Assembly (NCBI RefSeq): GCF_024171645.1
Contig: NZ_JALKAC010000001.1
Coordinates: 496,001-560,000 of the forward strand
Length of the DNA: 64,000 nucleotides
Reading direction: 5' to 3'
Source: Flavobacterium sp. HSC-32F16
GTDB lineage: Bacteria > Bacteroidota > Bacteroidia > Flavobacteriales > Flavobacteriaceae
A model generated the notes under the pieces. It saw nothing but the letters and a program-made list of their open reading frames with translations. It was not told where the DNA came from and did no database searches. Below, piece after piece: positions 28,271-36,296 of the stretch. The position numbers and the translations under genes were made by a program. The first letter of the stretch is position 1; every line of letters starts with the position of its first letter.

Positions 28271-28496
28271 ATTTGATGTATCGTGTTTCCCATTTTAGTT
28301 TTTGGAAAGACAAAAACATACTGCCCAAATTAAGTACCAATTATAACATTTTAATATAATTTGGTCATTAGAGCCTTTTCAAAGCGGTTTTCTAGTAAAT
28401 ACACATTTATCCATGTGTAAAAATCCATATCAAAATGATACGGTTTTATTATTTTGATACGAAATTATAAGGCTGATGAAATCGGTTTATTTCAAA

Positions 28497-28533
28497 AAAA
28501 AAACTCCAAAATCAAATGACTTTGGAGTTTTTT
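28497..28533 (-). terminator. Terminator of the gene at 28552
   Basis: Stem AAAACTCCAAA / CTTTGGAGTTTT with a 9-base loop and T/A runs, 20 bases past the stop. Confidence 0.8.
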
Positions 28534-28551
28534 AAGTTTACTTATATGCTA

Positions 28552-29004
28552 TTACATTTCGTTCAACTCGTTGAATTCGTGTAAAGATTTTAACGTGTTT
28601 TCGTAGAATAAAATCGCCGCAATAAGGTTTCCTTTATCTGAATAAGGCATCATTTTTCTTTGAAACTCAACTGTAGTATCTAAGAAAGTAGATGTTCCTA
28701 TTGCTTGATTGTCTAATATTTTTTTGTGATCGCTATCGTCCGGAATACCTAAGTCTGCCATTGTAACACCTGGTTTAGTAACCAAAGCAATGTATGGAAG
28801 GGTTTTCACTAAAACTTTAATACGCTCAATGTACAATTCTAAAAGTTCTCCCTTTTGCATACCGCTCAATTCTTTTTGATCATGGTATTTGCGGATTAGG
28901 GCTGTTGTACTGATAATACTTCTTGGGGCGTTTTTTGCCTGTGCCGAAACTGCTGCCGTTGTCAAGAAGAAAAGGACACTTAATAAAATAATTTTGCTCT
29001 TCAT
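28552..29004 (-). CDS. Exported protein of unknown function (150 aa)
   Basis: Start chosen at 29004 (MKSKIILLSVLFFLTTAAVSAQA), which yields a clean signal peptide; an in-frame start 15 codons earlier would spoil it. The mature part is predicted mostly helical (LIRKYHDQKELSGMQKGELLELYIERIKVLVKTL..., ENTLKSLHEFNELNEM) with no Cys and no recognised motif. It has its own terminator and probably its own promoter. It looks like a soluble periplasmic helical protein conserved in flavobacteria, but I do not recognise a family. Confidence 0.7.
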   Translation of the reverse strand: MKSKIILLSVLFFLTTAAVSAQAKNAPRSIISTTALIRKYHDQKELSGMQKGELLELYIERIKVLVKTLPYIALVTKPGVTMADLGIPDDSDHKKILDNQAIGTSTFLDTTVEFQRKMMPYSDKGNLIAAILFYENTLKSLHEFNELNEM

Positions 29005-29123
29005 TTTCGTAGATCTAAATAGGTTCTTGGTTAGAGCAAAAATATACATTTTAACTTAAATTACAACTTAATTGATTTCTTTTTTTTAGAAAATTTTAAC
29101 AATTAGCATTTTTCAATCTTTCC

Positions 29124-29759
29124 TTACGACTTAATTATTCTAAAACGTCCCGGATATTTTATAAATATACTTTTCTTATTACCGTAATAGTCCATAAATT
29201 CTTCACACACAAAAACGGCGTGTACTTTAGACCAGGCAACTACACCGCAAAATTCGCTTCCCTCCTGTCTTCCCAGTTTTTCAATTTGTTTACCCAGCTT
29301 AAAACCTAAATACTTATAAATTGTGGGTGTATAAACCGTACCGTCTTCTAAATCCTCCAAAGCTTCATCAAAAGTTTTCTCTTTGTCGATGATTTGTTTG
29401 TATTTTGCCATTACTGCATAAGTCAAAATCGCATAATCTGTTATTTTTTCACTGTCGCAATTGTCTTTTATAAATACAAAACCGGCAGAAATTTTAGCTC
29501 TGTTCAGCTCATCACTTTTCAGATCAAATGTTGCATTATTCTTTAAGGTTATCTTTTGCAGGTTATCGTCTATTTTTTGGCTTTCAAAAAGATTATCCAA
29601 TCCATAAACGTTTAATGAGGCCTTGATGAAAGCAATCGATGAGCAGTTAGTGCGTTCTCCTTGTTTAAAGCTTTCGAATATTTTATCTGAACTTAATTGT
29701 GCGTAAGAGTTTGAGTAGATAAAGATTAAAAATAAAAAGATGGGAGTAACAGATTTCAT
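29124..29759 (-). CDS. Exported protein of unknown function, possible papain-like fold
   Basis: 211 residues with a signal peptide (MKSVTPIFLFLIFIYSNSYAQ). The mature N-terminal segment GERTNCSSIAFIKASLNVYG places a Cys before a helix, and a later AWSKVHAVFVCEEFMDYYG places a His before a strand. This Cys-then-His arrangement is reminiscent of papain-like or calpain-like peptidases and transglutaminase-fold proteins, but no diagnostic Asn/Asp was identified. Monocistronic, 119 bases from the gene at 28552-29004. Treat the catalytic idea as inference. Confidence 0.65.
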   Translation of the reverse strand: MKSVTPIFLFLIFIYSNSYAQLSSDKIFESFKQGERTNCSSIAFIKASLNVYGLDNLFESQKIDDNLQKITLKNNATFDLKSDELNRAKISAGFVFIKDNCDSEKITDYAILTYAVMAKYKQIIDKEKTFDEALEDLEDGTVYTPTIYKYLGFKLGKQIEKLGRQEGSEFCGVVAWSKVHAVFVCEEFMDYYGNKKSIFIKYPGRFRIIKS

Positions 29760-29912
29760 TGTAATTAAATTTTAATATAGTTTCTCATCTTTTTTGGAAA
29801 ATTATGAGAGTTTACAAATCTATAAAAATCAAGTCATAGTTTTTTTTTTACTTTCATTTTTATCAAAAATTGTAAAGAATACTTTAATTCTTCCTTATAT
29901 ATCGATAAAAAC

Positions 29913-29941
29913 AAAAAAGTCTCAAGGATTTGAGACTTTTT
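29913..29941 (-). terminator. Terminator of the 64-aa gene
   Basis: Stem AAAAAGTCTCAA / TTTGAGACTTTTT with a short loop, just after the stop at 29945. Confidence 0.75.
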
Positions 29942-29944
29942 ATA

Positions 29945-30139
29945 TTATTTTTTTTCTTCGTTGTTCAACTTATCGTCAAAATCAGGTTCTTCACCTTTAA
30001 ACTTATGAGTGTCAACATCATAATTTTCATCGTTCGTTAAAACTTCTTCATGATCTTTATATTGATGTTTTCTCATGTCACTTCGATTATCTGAACCGCT
30101 TTGTTTAGCATTATTCGGATTTGGATTATTTGTGCTCAT
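29945..30139 (-). CDS. Small hydrophilic Asn/Asp/Lys-rich protein
   Basis: 64 residues, fully hydrophilic and without signal sequence, rich in Asn, Asp, Glu and Lys (MSTNNPNPNNAKQSGSDNRS...NNEEKK). Probably intrinsically disordered. It has its own terminator directly after the stop, which supports it as a real transcript. No family is recognised. Confidence 0.65.
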   Translation of the reverse strand: MSTNNPNPNNAKQSGSDNRSDMRKHQYKDHEEVLTNDENYDVDTHKFKGEEPDFDDKLNNEEKK

Positions 30140-30247
30140 ATTTTCTAAGTTTTAAATTTCTATAAAATTACTTCAAATAGAAAAATCAATACTTATATAA
30201 TGATTTGTAAAAGTTATAAAATACCACTTAAAGGTCAGTTTTCAGCT

Positions 30248-31291
30248 TTAAATATCAAAATCAACCGTAAATAGCTTTATGGTTTTTGCTTTTCCTCTTA
30301 AAACTATTTCCCCTTGCTCTTCATATTTTATAGATGAATCTTTAATTAATGCGTTTTTCATGTTTTCAGAAATAACAAAATCATGGTTAAATTCATTGCA
30401 TTTACATTGAATTCTGGAAGTTGTATTTAAAAGATCTCCATGATATACGATTTCTTTTTTTACTTTTCCAACCCAATTTGTAACGGCATTTCCTATATGC
30501 ATTCCGGCTTTAAATTTCGGAATCGTTTTATAAGTTTTTAAATAATAGTCTTGTTTATTTCTGATGCTTTGTTTCAGCAGATAAAAACAATATAGACAAC
30601 GATTTTCATTTATTCCTTTTGATGCTTTCCAGGTAAGGATAATTTCATCTCCCGCATATTGGTATATTTCAGCGCGTGACGCCAGAATTGAATCTGTAAA
30701 ATCATTAAATAAATCCTGAAGCAGTTTACTGTAAAGAACATCCCCAAGCTGTTCTGCCATTGTGGTCGACGATTGTACATCGACAAACATAAAAATCCGT
30801 TCTTCCTGAACAGGACGATGATAACGTCCGGTAAAATAATTATAGAAAAAACCAGGACTCAGCAAACTGCTGATTTCCAAAAAGAGGATTAAAAAAATGG
30901 ACGCTCCAAGCGAAAACAAAAAATCTTTAAATAAACGGTCATTAACATACGTACTCAAAGCCTGTTCATACGAAATATGTGCTGCGATTTTGTTAAATGC
31001 AACCGCAAATAATAGTAAAAAAATGAGTATGCTGATGCTGTAAATAACCGCTTTTAAAAGTATTGCCGCGATAAAAGAATAGTCGTTTAAATACGAAAGA
31101 GATTTTTCTAAAGTAATAATAATGAAACCAATAAAAATTCCAATAACCGTTCCGAGCAAAAGCCTCAAATATCCAAAATCCAATCCTGCGTAATACATTG
31201 CAGCATAAATCAACCCTAATATGCCTCCGGCAATAATAGCTTTAAATATCTGGCTGTGTTTTTTATAAAAAGGTAATTTAGGCAATTCCAT
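30248..31291 (-). CDS. Membrane-anchored class III nucleotide cyclase
   Basis: 347 residues from the ATG at 31291 (MELPKLPFYKKHSQIFKAII); the frame extends 22 codons further upstream, with weaker support. Four or more transmembrane helices occupy about residues 17-160. They are followed by a cytoplasmic class III cyclase domain: ERIFMFVDVQSSTTMAEQLG contains the first metal Asp, YQYAGDEIILTW the second, and MHIGNAVTNWVGKVKKEIVY the dimer-interface region. It may make cAMP or a related signal. It ends in FTVDFDI. No Crp regulator is cotranscribed, although two Crp-family genes are present elsewhere in the window. Confidence 0.88.
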   Translation of the reverse strand: MELPKLPFYKKHSQIFKAIIAGGILGLIYAAMYYAGLDFGYLRLLLGTVIGIFIGFIIITLEKSLSYLNDYSFIAAILLKAVIYSISILIFLLLFAVAFNKIAAHISYEQALSTYVNDRLFKDFLFSLGASIFLILFLEISSLLSPGFFYNYFTGRYHRPVQEERIFMFVDVQSSTTMAEQLGDVLYSKLLQDLFNDFTDSILASRAEIYQYAGDEIILTWKASKGINENRCLYCFYLLKQSIRNKQDYYLKTYKTIPKFKAGMHIGNAVTNWVGKVKKEIVYHGDLLNTTSRIQCKCNEFNHDFVISENMKNALIKDSSIKYEEQGEIVLRGKAKTIKLFTVDFDI

Positions 31292-31444
31292 ATAATTGGA
31301 TATTAATGAATTTTCAAACCTTTTTTGTCTGTCTTTAATGCATATAAAAATAGACAAAAATTAAACATAAAACTCTAGTATTCAAATTACTATTCCCTGA
31401 ACATTATAAAAACATTCAGGGAAAAATAAGTCTTTTGTAAACTG

Positions 31445-32266
31445 TTATTTTTTAATTAACCAATTCTCAACAGCTCTAGAAAAATCAGCTACATCAATTG
31501 GATGCCGGCTGGTTATGATATTGCCGTCTGTAACAACGGTTTGTTCTAAAACAGTGCCGCCTGCATTTTTCAAATCAACCTGAATATTCCAATAACCCGT
31601 TAATTTTCTTCCTTTTAAAATATCGGCAGAAGCCAAAACAACCGGAGCATGACAAATAGCAGCAATCAGTTTTCCTGCTTTATTAAAATCCTGAATAAAT
31701 TTAATAACATCTTTATCATAACGCAGATTATCGGGATTCCATGCACCGCCAGGAATAAAAATGGCATCATAATCATTTACTTTAATCTGATCGGCAGTTT
31801 TGTCAAATTTTATCCACCCAACAGGCTGTAAATATTGTATCGCCATGACATGAGTTTTGGACATTTCAGGAAAAGCCAGTCCGTATCTTTCGGGTGCTGG
31901 ATTGAATTTTGGAGCTACAATTTCTACTTCTGCACCTAATTCTTTAAAATACCATACCGGTCCCGTTAATTCAATCTCTTCAAATCCGTCAGCGACGATA
32001 ACGGCAATCTTTTTTCCTTTTAAAGCTGATTTGTTTTTTACAGGTGTAAAGAAAAAAGATTTCAATTCTTCATTTCCCGGAGCATTTAATAATTTTGTTA
32101 CCGGCATATTTACAACGGCCGACTGTGTAGACAATTGGTTTACAATTTCTAACTCATTACTGTAGTTTGTTTTCATTTCTTTAGTTTTTTCGGTTACTTG
32201 TGCTTCTGCGTTTAAAACAGCAAATACACTAATACCTGCTGCAATAATTTTACTGATTGTTTTCAT
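31445..32266 (-). CDS. Exported DJ-1/PfpI-family protein
   Basis: 273 residues. An N-terminal signal peptide (ISKIIAAGISVFAVLNAEAQ) precedes a linker and a DJ-1/PfpI domain (GKKIAVIVADGFEEIELTGP, the nucleophile elbow AAICHAPVVLASADIL with Cys and His, and GNIITSRHPIDVADFS). DJ-1 family members include proteases, glyoxalases and chaperones, and the Glu/Cys pair for the nucleophile elbow is present. A periplasmic location is unusual for this group but does occur in Bacteroidota. It is the last gene in the series 33895-31445 with an oxidoreductase, a 2TM protein and an ABM protein, suggesting an electrophile or oxidative-stress role. Confidence 0.85.
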   Translation of the reverse strand: MKTISKIIAAGISVFAVLNAEAQVTEKTKEMKTNYSNELEIVNQLSTQSAVVNMPVTKLLNAPGNEELKSFFFTPVKNKSALKGKKIAVIVADGFEEIELTGPVWYFKELGAEVEIVAPKFNPAPERYGLAFPEMSKTHVMAIQYLQPVGWIKFDKTADQIKVNDYDAIFIPGGAWNPDNLRYDKDVIKFIQDFNKAGKLIAAICHAPVVLASADILKGRKLTGYWNIQVDLKNAGGTVLEQTVVTDGNIITSRHPIDVADFSRAVENWLIKK

Positions 32267-32314
32267 GTTTTTAGATTTTAAATATGGATAATGATTGTGT
32301 TTAAAATTGGATTG

Positions 32315-33049
32315 TTATTCTCGGGTAAGTGGTGCGAATTCTATTAGATTGTGAATTCCGTCCTGAAACGGCTGCTTTTTAATACTCGTATTCAAATAAT
32401 CAATTACAGGCTGAATGGGCGGAAAATTGAGATGATATTGAAAAGCATCATTACTTCTGAATTTTTCAAAAGTCACAAAACGGGTTTTCTCATTTTCAAA
32501 CTCTGATAATTGATACGTTACCACGCCGGGTTCACTTCTAAACTGAGGCATCGCTGTATGATAAATCTTTTTGAAATTTTCCTCTGTGCCAGGTTTTGCA
32601 TCAATAAAAAGCATAATTGTTAACTGTTTGTCTTCAGTTTTACTTGTTCTGCGCCATTCTTCTTTAGAAATAGGTTCTAAATCTTTGATGTAGATTATTT
32701 CTTCCGGTTTTGCCAATGCCGTTTTGGCTAATGTCAGGAGTTTTGAATTGTTTGCAGGTTTCTCATTTATCCATCGTTCAAACAGCCAGATAATGGATTG
32801 ATTTTCCTGCTCAAAATAAGCTTCTGCCATAATGTTATTTTGCTTTAAAAGTGACTCCTGAACATAATTGCTTATGGCTTTTTGAAATTTCTCCTGATAT
32901 TCCTTTTTTACTTCGTAACGTATAATTTTTGCAGTCATTTCTTGTTTTTGAGTTACCGTTTTATTTGATTTTTGTGCCGATATAAATGTGCTGTACAGCA
33001 GAAATAATGCTGTAAGAATTCCGAAGAATTTTGTCGTATTTGTTTTCAT
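32315..33049 (-). CDS. Exported antibiotic-biosynthesis-monooxygenase (ABM) domain protein, two domains
   Basis: 244 residues with a signal peptide (FFGILTALFLLYSTFISAQ). Two ABM/quinol-monooxygenase-like ferredoxin folds are seen: about 40-130 (MTAKIIRYEVKKEYQEKFQK... IIWLFERW) and about 145-230 (QLTIMLFIDAKPGTEENFKK... TRFVTFEKF). Such domains act on quinols or related aromatics without cofactor. The start codon overlaps the stop of the upstream 2TM gene by one base (TAATG), so translation is coupled. Confidence 0.82.
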   Translation of the reverse strand: MKTNTTKFFGILTALFLLYSTFISAQKSNKTVTQKQEMTAKIIRYEVKKEYQEKFQKAISNYVQESLLKQNNIMAEAYFEQENQSIIWLFERWINEKPANNSKLLTLAKTALAKPEEIIYIKDLEPISKEEWRRTSKTEDKQLTIMLFIDAKPGTEENFKKIYHTAMPQFRSEPGVVTYQLSEFENEKTRFVTFEKFRSNDAFQYHLNFPPIQPVIDYLNTSIKKQPFQDGIHNLIEFAPLTRE

Positions 33050-33276
33050 TACTTATTATTTTTTGATTTTTTAAAAACAAAAACGCCCAGATAATGAAAA
33101 AGTAAACCTATCGCCCATGCCCCGCTCTGCCAAAGCGGCCATAAATACGTTCTGCTGGTTAAAAACCAGGTTAACCAAATTACAGGAACGGTTAACACAA
33201 ATACGAATAAGTGAATTTTAAAACCTTTTTTCGGGTTGATTTGAGCCATAGTAGGCTCGCTTGCTAAATGTCTCAT
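33049..33276 (-). CDS. 2TM-domain membrane protein
   Basis: 75 residues with two membrane helices (IHLFVFVLTVPVIWLTWFL and SGAWAIGLLFHYLGVFVF) separated by a short loop, and a basic tail FKKSKNNK. This is the 2TM domain common in Bacteroidota, often near regulators. It is translationally coupled to the ABM gene downstream and follows the NAD(P)H oxidoreductase by 31 bases. Confidence 0.85.
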   Translation of the reverse strand: MRHLASEPTMAQINPKKGFKIHLFVFVLTVPVIWLTWFLTSRTYLWPLWQSGAWAIGLLFHYLGVFVFKKSKNNK

Positions 33277-33307
33277 GATGTTTAATTTTATTGTTAATTG
33301 ATAATCG

Positions 33308-33895
33308 TTATTGAAGTTTTACTCCTAATTGCTCTACTTTTTTAAGCCATTTATTACGCTGTTTTTCAGTTGATTTTCGAATAAAACCAAAAGTCGAAAA
33401 CTTAACAGGATTAAATCCTACGTAACCAAACACGATATCTTTTAGAATTTGATATTGTGAAGCGCGATAAATAAGATAAAACCACCATTTTGGCGTATCC
33501 ATTGTAACCAGAAGTCTTACACTTTTTCCTTTTAAAAGCTTTTCAGGAAATAGTTTTCCTGAATGATGTTTGAATGCAAAATCGGGCAGAAAAATTCGGT
33601 CAATAAATCCTTTTGTAACGGCAGGCATAAAACCCCACCAATTTGGATAAGCCAGCACAACATGATTGGCCCATTTAATTAGTTTTTGAGAATTAATAAG
33701 ATCTTCTTCAAGCTGTAAAGTCTCGCCGGTTTTATAACCATCAGCAAGATTTACATCAAATTTCAATTCCGATATATAAATCGTTTTACAGTCTGCTCCT
33801 CTCGACGCTGCGCCTTTTTTATAAGCATTAAGCAATGCATTACAAAAAGAATTTTGAGAAGGATGTCCAAGTATAAGTAAGATATTCGTTTTCAT
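33308..33895 (-). CDS. NAD(P)H-dependent oxidoreductase, flavodoxin-like fold
   Basis: 195 residues of the KefG/MdaB/NQO1-like family. The FMN/FAD phosphate loop is LGHPSQNSFCNALLN, then AYPNWWGFMPAVTKGFIDRIF (the typical P-x-WW motif), then LLVTMDTPKWWF. It reduces quinones or other electrophiles in two-electron steps. It heads the series with 2TM, ABM and DJ-1 genes. A palindromic operator at 33950-33965 lies 55 bases upstream, next to the stop of the Crp-family gene. Confidence 0.9.
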   Translation of the reverse strand: MKTNILLILGHPSQNSFCNALLNAYKKGAASRGADCKTIYISELKFDVNLADGYKTGETLQLEEDLINSQKLIKWANHVVLAYPNWWGFMPAVTKGFIDRIFLPDFAFKHHSGKLFPEKLLKGKSVRLLVTMDTPKWWFYLIYRASQYQILKDIVFGYVGFNPVKFSTFGFIRKSTEKQRNKWLKKVEQLGVKLQ

Positions 33896-33949
33896 TGCAG
33901 TTCATTTAATTTGACACTGCAAAGATTTTAAATAGTAGAGAGGCGTACC

Positions 33950-33965
33950 TGACACAAATGTGTCA
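33950..33965. promoter_or_regulatory. Palindrome, probable Crp-family operator
   Basis: TGACACAAATGTGTCA: perfect 7-bp arms around 2 bases. A second half-site TTGACAC lies at about 33911. It is located between a Crp/Fnr regulator gene and the oxidoreductase operon. Compare the E. coli Crp arms TGTGA/TCACA. Confidence 0.6.
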
Positions 33966-33968
33966 AAA

Positions 33969-34559
33969 TTATTGATGGGCTAGTTTTTGCCTGATTCGGG
34001 TAAGTGTTTGTCTTTCAATTCCAAGATAACTGCAAAGATGAGAAATAGAGATTCTGTTAAACAAGCCGGAATGCTCTTTTACAAAATCCAGATATCGTTC
34101 TTCAGCAGTTTGAAATATAAAGCTTTCTATGCGCGCCTGCTGGCGTTTTAAAATTTCCTCAGCCACTAATCGGCCATATCTTTCAATATTTGGTAAGTTT
34201 TCATAAATCCACTGCATATTTTCATATGAAAGACAAACCATTGTAGTAGGTTCTAAACACTGAATAGAATATTTACTGGGCTGCTGTGTTATAAAAGCCG
34301 GATAATGTGTGGCATAATCTCCTTCAGAATAAAATCCAACTGTAATTTCATTTCCGTCTTTATCTACAAAAGAAGAACGCACTAATCCGTTTACCACAAA
34401 ACCAATATTCTTTTGGACTTTCCCAAACTGAAGAAAATAGTCTTTCTTCTCTAATTCTTCAATAGTAACTCTTGAGGCATATTGAGAGAGTTCATTATCA
34501 GTTATATCAGGACAAGTTTTCCTTATAGAATGTAAAAATGCATCTGTTCCTGATTCCAT
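33969..34559 (-). CDS. Crp/Fnr-family transcriptional regulator
   Basis: 196 residues: cyclic-nucleotide-binding-like beta barrel (about 20-120, VNGLVRSSFVDKDGNEITVGFYSEGD) and a C-terminal HTH (about 165-195, RISISHLCSYLGIERQTLTRIRQKL). No Fe-S cysteine set typical of Fnr is seen, so the ligand is unknown. It probably controls the four-gene series immediately downstream on the same strand through the palindrome at 33950. The effector may be a cyclic nucleotide or an electrophile. Confidence 0.9.
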   Translation of the reverse strand: MESGTDAFLHSIRKTCPDITDNELSQYASRVTIEELEKKDYFLQFGKVQKNIGFVVNGLVRSSFVDKDGNEITVGFYSEGDYATHYPAFITQQPSKYSIQCLEPTTMVCLSYENMQWIYENLPNIERYGRLVAEEILKRQQARIESFIFQTAEERYLDFVKEHSGLFNRISISHLCSYLGIERQTLTRIRQKLAHQ

Positions 34560-34572
34560 CTAATTTCTGTTT

Positions 34573-34580
34573 CAAAAGTA
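34573..34580 (-). promoter_or_regulatory. -7 box of the Crp-family gene
   Basis: Minus-strand TACTTTTG fits TAnnTTTG, 13 bases before the ATG at 34559, implying a very short leader. No clear -33 TTG. Confidence 0.4.
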
Positions 34581-34686
34581 AATTTTCAAATAAAATATAA
34601 ATATAAGAATTTTGAATATAAATAATTAAAATACAGCTATTTAGAACCAAATATTTTTTACTTTTTTTATAAATCCGAAAGCTATT

Positions 34687-34716
34687 TTGTACTGGTAATC
34701 TTTTATCTTAAATTTG
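34687..34716 (+). promoter_or_regulatory. Promoter of the FAD monooxygenase gene
   Basis: TTG (34687-34689) and TAAATTTG (34709-34716) with a 19-base spacer, a full match to the Bacteroidota consensus. The GTG start follows 42 bases later. Confidence 0.65.
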
Positions 34717-34758
34717 CACGCCTGAAAAAAGTATTAAGTCCGGGAAAAATAAGAGGAA

Positions 34759-36213
34759 GTGGAAAAAGCAGCAAACGAAAAAACAAACTGGACTATTTGT
34801 AAAGAATGCCTGGGAAGCGGTAAAAAAAATCGCGGACTTAGCAGTAAAGCCCGACGCGACTACCAAATAGCATTGGCAGAATTTGAAAAAACCAATGGCG
34901 AAGGCAAAGCTCCAATTCGGCCAAAAGCACATTTATATACGTGTTTAAAATGCAGCGGTTCCGGTTTGATTTCTTCATTGCATTTTCCTGAACCAGATAC
35001 CCAAAATTTTCCTCACACTGCTATTATTGGTGCCGGAATTGGAGGTGTTGCTTTGGCTGTGGCTTGTTTACACAGAGGAATTCCTTTTACACTTTTTGAA
35101 CGTGATATTAATTTTGAAGCCCGATCTCAGGGTTATGGACTTACTTTACAGCAAGCGAGTAAAGCAATTGAAGCTTTAGGTATTTTTTCGTTAGATGATA
35201 AAGTAATTTCTACAAGACATTTGGTTCATACCACCGAAGGAAAAGTAATTGGCGAATGGGGAATTAGGAAATGGCTGCAATCCAATGTAAAAAACACTTC
35301 AAAACGTACCAATATGCATATTGCAAGGCAGTCACTGCGATTGGCATTGCTTGAACAGCTGGGCGGACACGATAAAATTCAATGGGGACATCAATTAATT
35401 GATTTTAAACAAGATGATAAAAGTGCTGTTCTAAATTTTCAGGTAAATGGCGAAACTAAAACTTTTAAAGCAGATCTTGTAGTGGGTGCCGATGGAATTA
35501 GAAGTTCTGTTAGAAAACTCTTGATTGCTGATGAAATTACACCTTTGCGCTATTTGGATTGTATTGTAATATTGGGAATTTGTCCTTTAAGTGCGCTTGA
35601 AAATCTAAATAGTCCGTTGTTAGACAGTGCAACTGTATTTCAAACCGCAAACGGAAACGAACGTATTTACATTATGCCTTATAAATCAGATTCGGTAATG
35701 TGGCAGCTTAGTTTTCCAATGTCTGAAAAAGAAGCTAAAATAGTAAGTGCCAAAGGTCCGAAAGCGCTTAAAGAAGAAGCCTGCCGAAGAACGCAGTGGC
35801 ACGATCCTATCCCGCAGATTTTAATGGCAACTCAGGAAGCGCAGATTTCCGGATATCCTGTTTATGACCGTGAATTATTAAAACAAGAATTATTGCAAAA
35901 AGCAGGTTCAGTAACTTTAATTGGCGACGCCGCACACCCAATGAGTCCGTTTAAAGGACAAGGAGCCAATCAGGCATTATTAGACGCGCTGACATTGGCA
36001 CGTACAATTGTAAAAAGATGCCAGCCTTCTTCTCCATGGAGAGAAACCGGAATAAGGGAAAGTGTATTAGCCGAATTTGAAGCCGAAATGATCGAACGCA
36101 GCACTGTAAAAGTGAAAGGTTCTGCAGATGCCGCACAATTTTTACACTCTGAAATTGTTCTTTATGAAGGTGATGAACCACGAGGACGATGTTTAACGAA
36201 AAAAGAAAAATAG
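34759..36213 (+). CDS. FAD-dependent monooxygenase fused to an N-terminal DnaJ-type zinc finger
   Basis: 484 residues with a GTG start at 34759. Residues 1-75 hold two CxxCxGxG motifs (Cys14/Cys17 and Cys62/Cys65), as in the DnaJ zinc finger. From residue 86 comes an FAD monooxygenase of the PHBH/TetX type: dinucleotide-binding GAGIGG (91-96), LFERD, the DG motif VGADGIRSSVR, and the GD motif LIGDAAHPMSPFKGQGANQA. Likely a hydroxylase of a small aromatic compound, or a drug-modifying enzyme. It is monocistronic, between its own promoter and terminator. The zinc finger occurs as a separate small protein in other Bacteroidota, so this is a fusion. Confidence 0.88.
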   Translation: MEKAANEKTNWTICKECLGSGKKNRGLSSKARRDYQIALAEFEKTNGEGKAPIRPKAHLYTCLKCSGSGLISSLHFPEPDTQNFPHTAIIGAGIGGVALAVACLHRGIPFTLFERDINFEARSQGYGLTLQQASKAIEALGIFSLDDKVISTRHLVHTTEGKVIGEWGIRKWLQSNVKNTSKRTNMHIARQSLRLALLEQLGGHDKIQWGHQLIDFKQDDKSAVLNFQVNGETKTFKADLVVGADGIRSSVRKLLIADEITPLRYLDCIVILGICPLSALENLNSPLLDSATVFQTANGNERIYIMPYKSDSVMWQLSFPMSEKEAKIVSAKGPKALKEEACRRTQWHDPIPQILMATQEAQISGYPVYDRELLKQELLQKAGSVTLIGDAAHPMSPFKGQGANQALLDALTLARTIVKRCQPSSPWRETGIRESVLAEFEAEMIERSTVKVKGSADAAQFLHSEIVLYEGDEPRGRCLTKKEK

Positions 36214-36228
36214 AAAAACCTTAATATT

Positions 36229-36266
36229 AAAAAAAGCCCAATTCTTTTCAGATTTGGGCTTTTTTA
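36229..36266. terminator. Bidirectional terminator
   Basis: Stem AAAAAAGCCCAA / TTGGGCTTTTTT with an 11-base loop, between the FAD monooxygenase and the convergent M56 gene. Confidence 0.85.
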
Positions 36267-36296
36267 GTCTTACAACTTATGTTTTTTATGCTAAAA

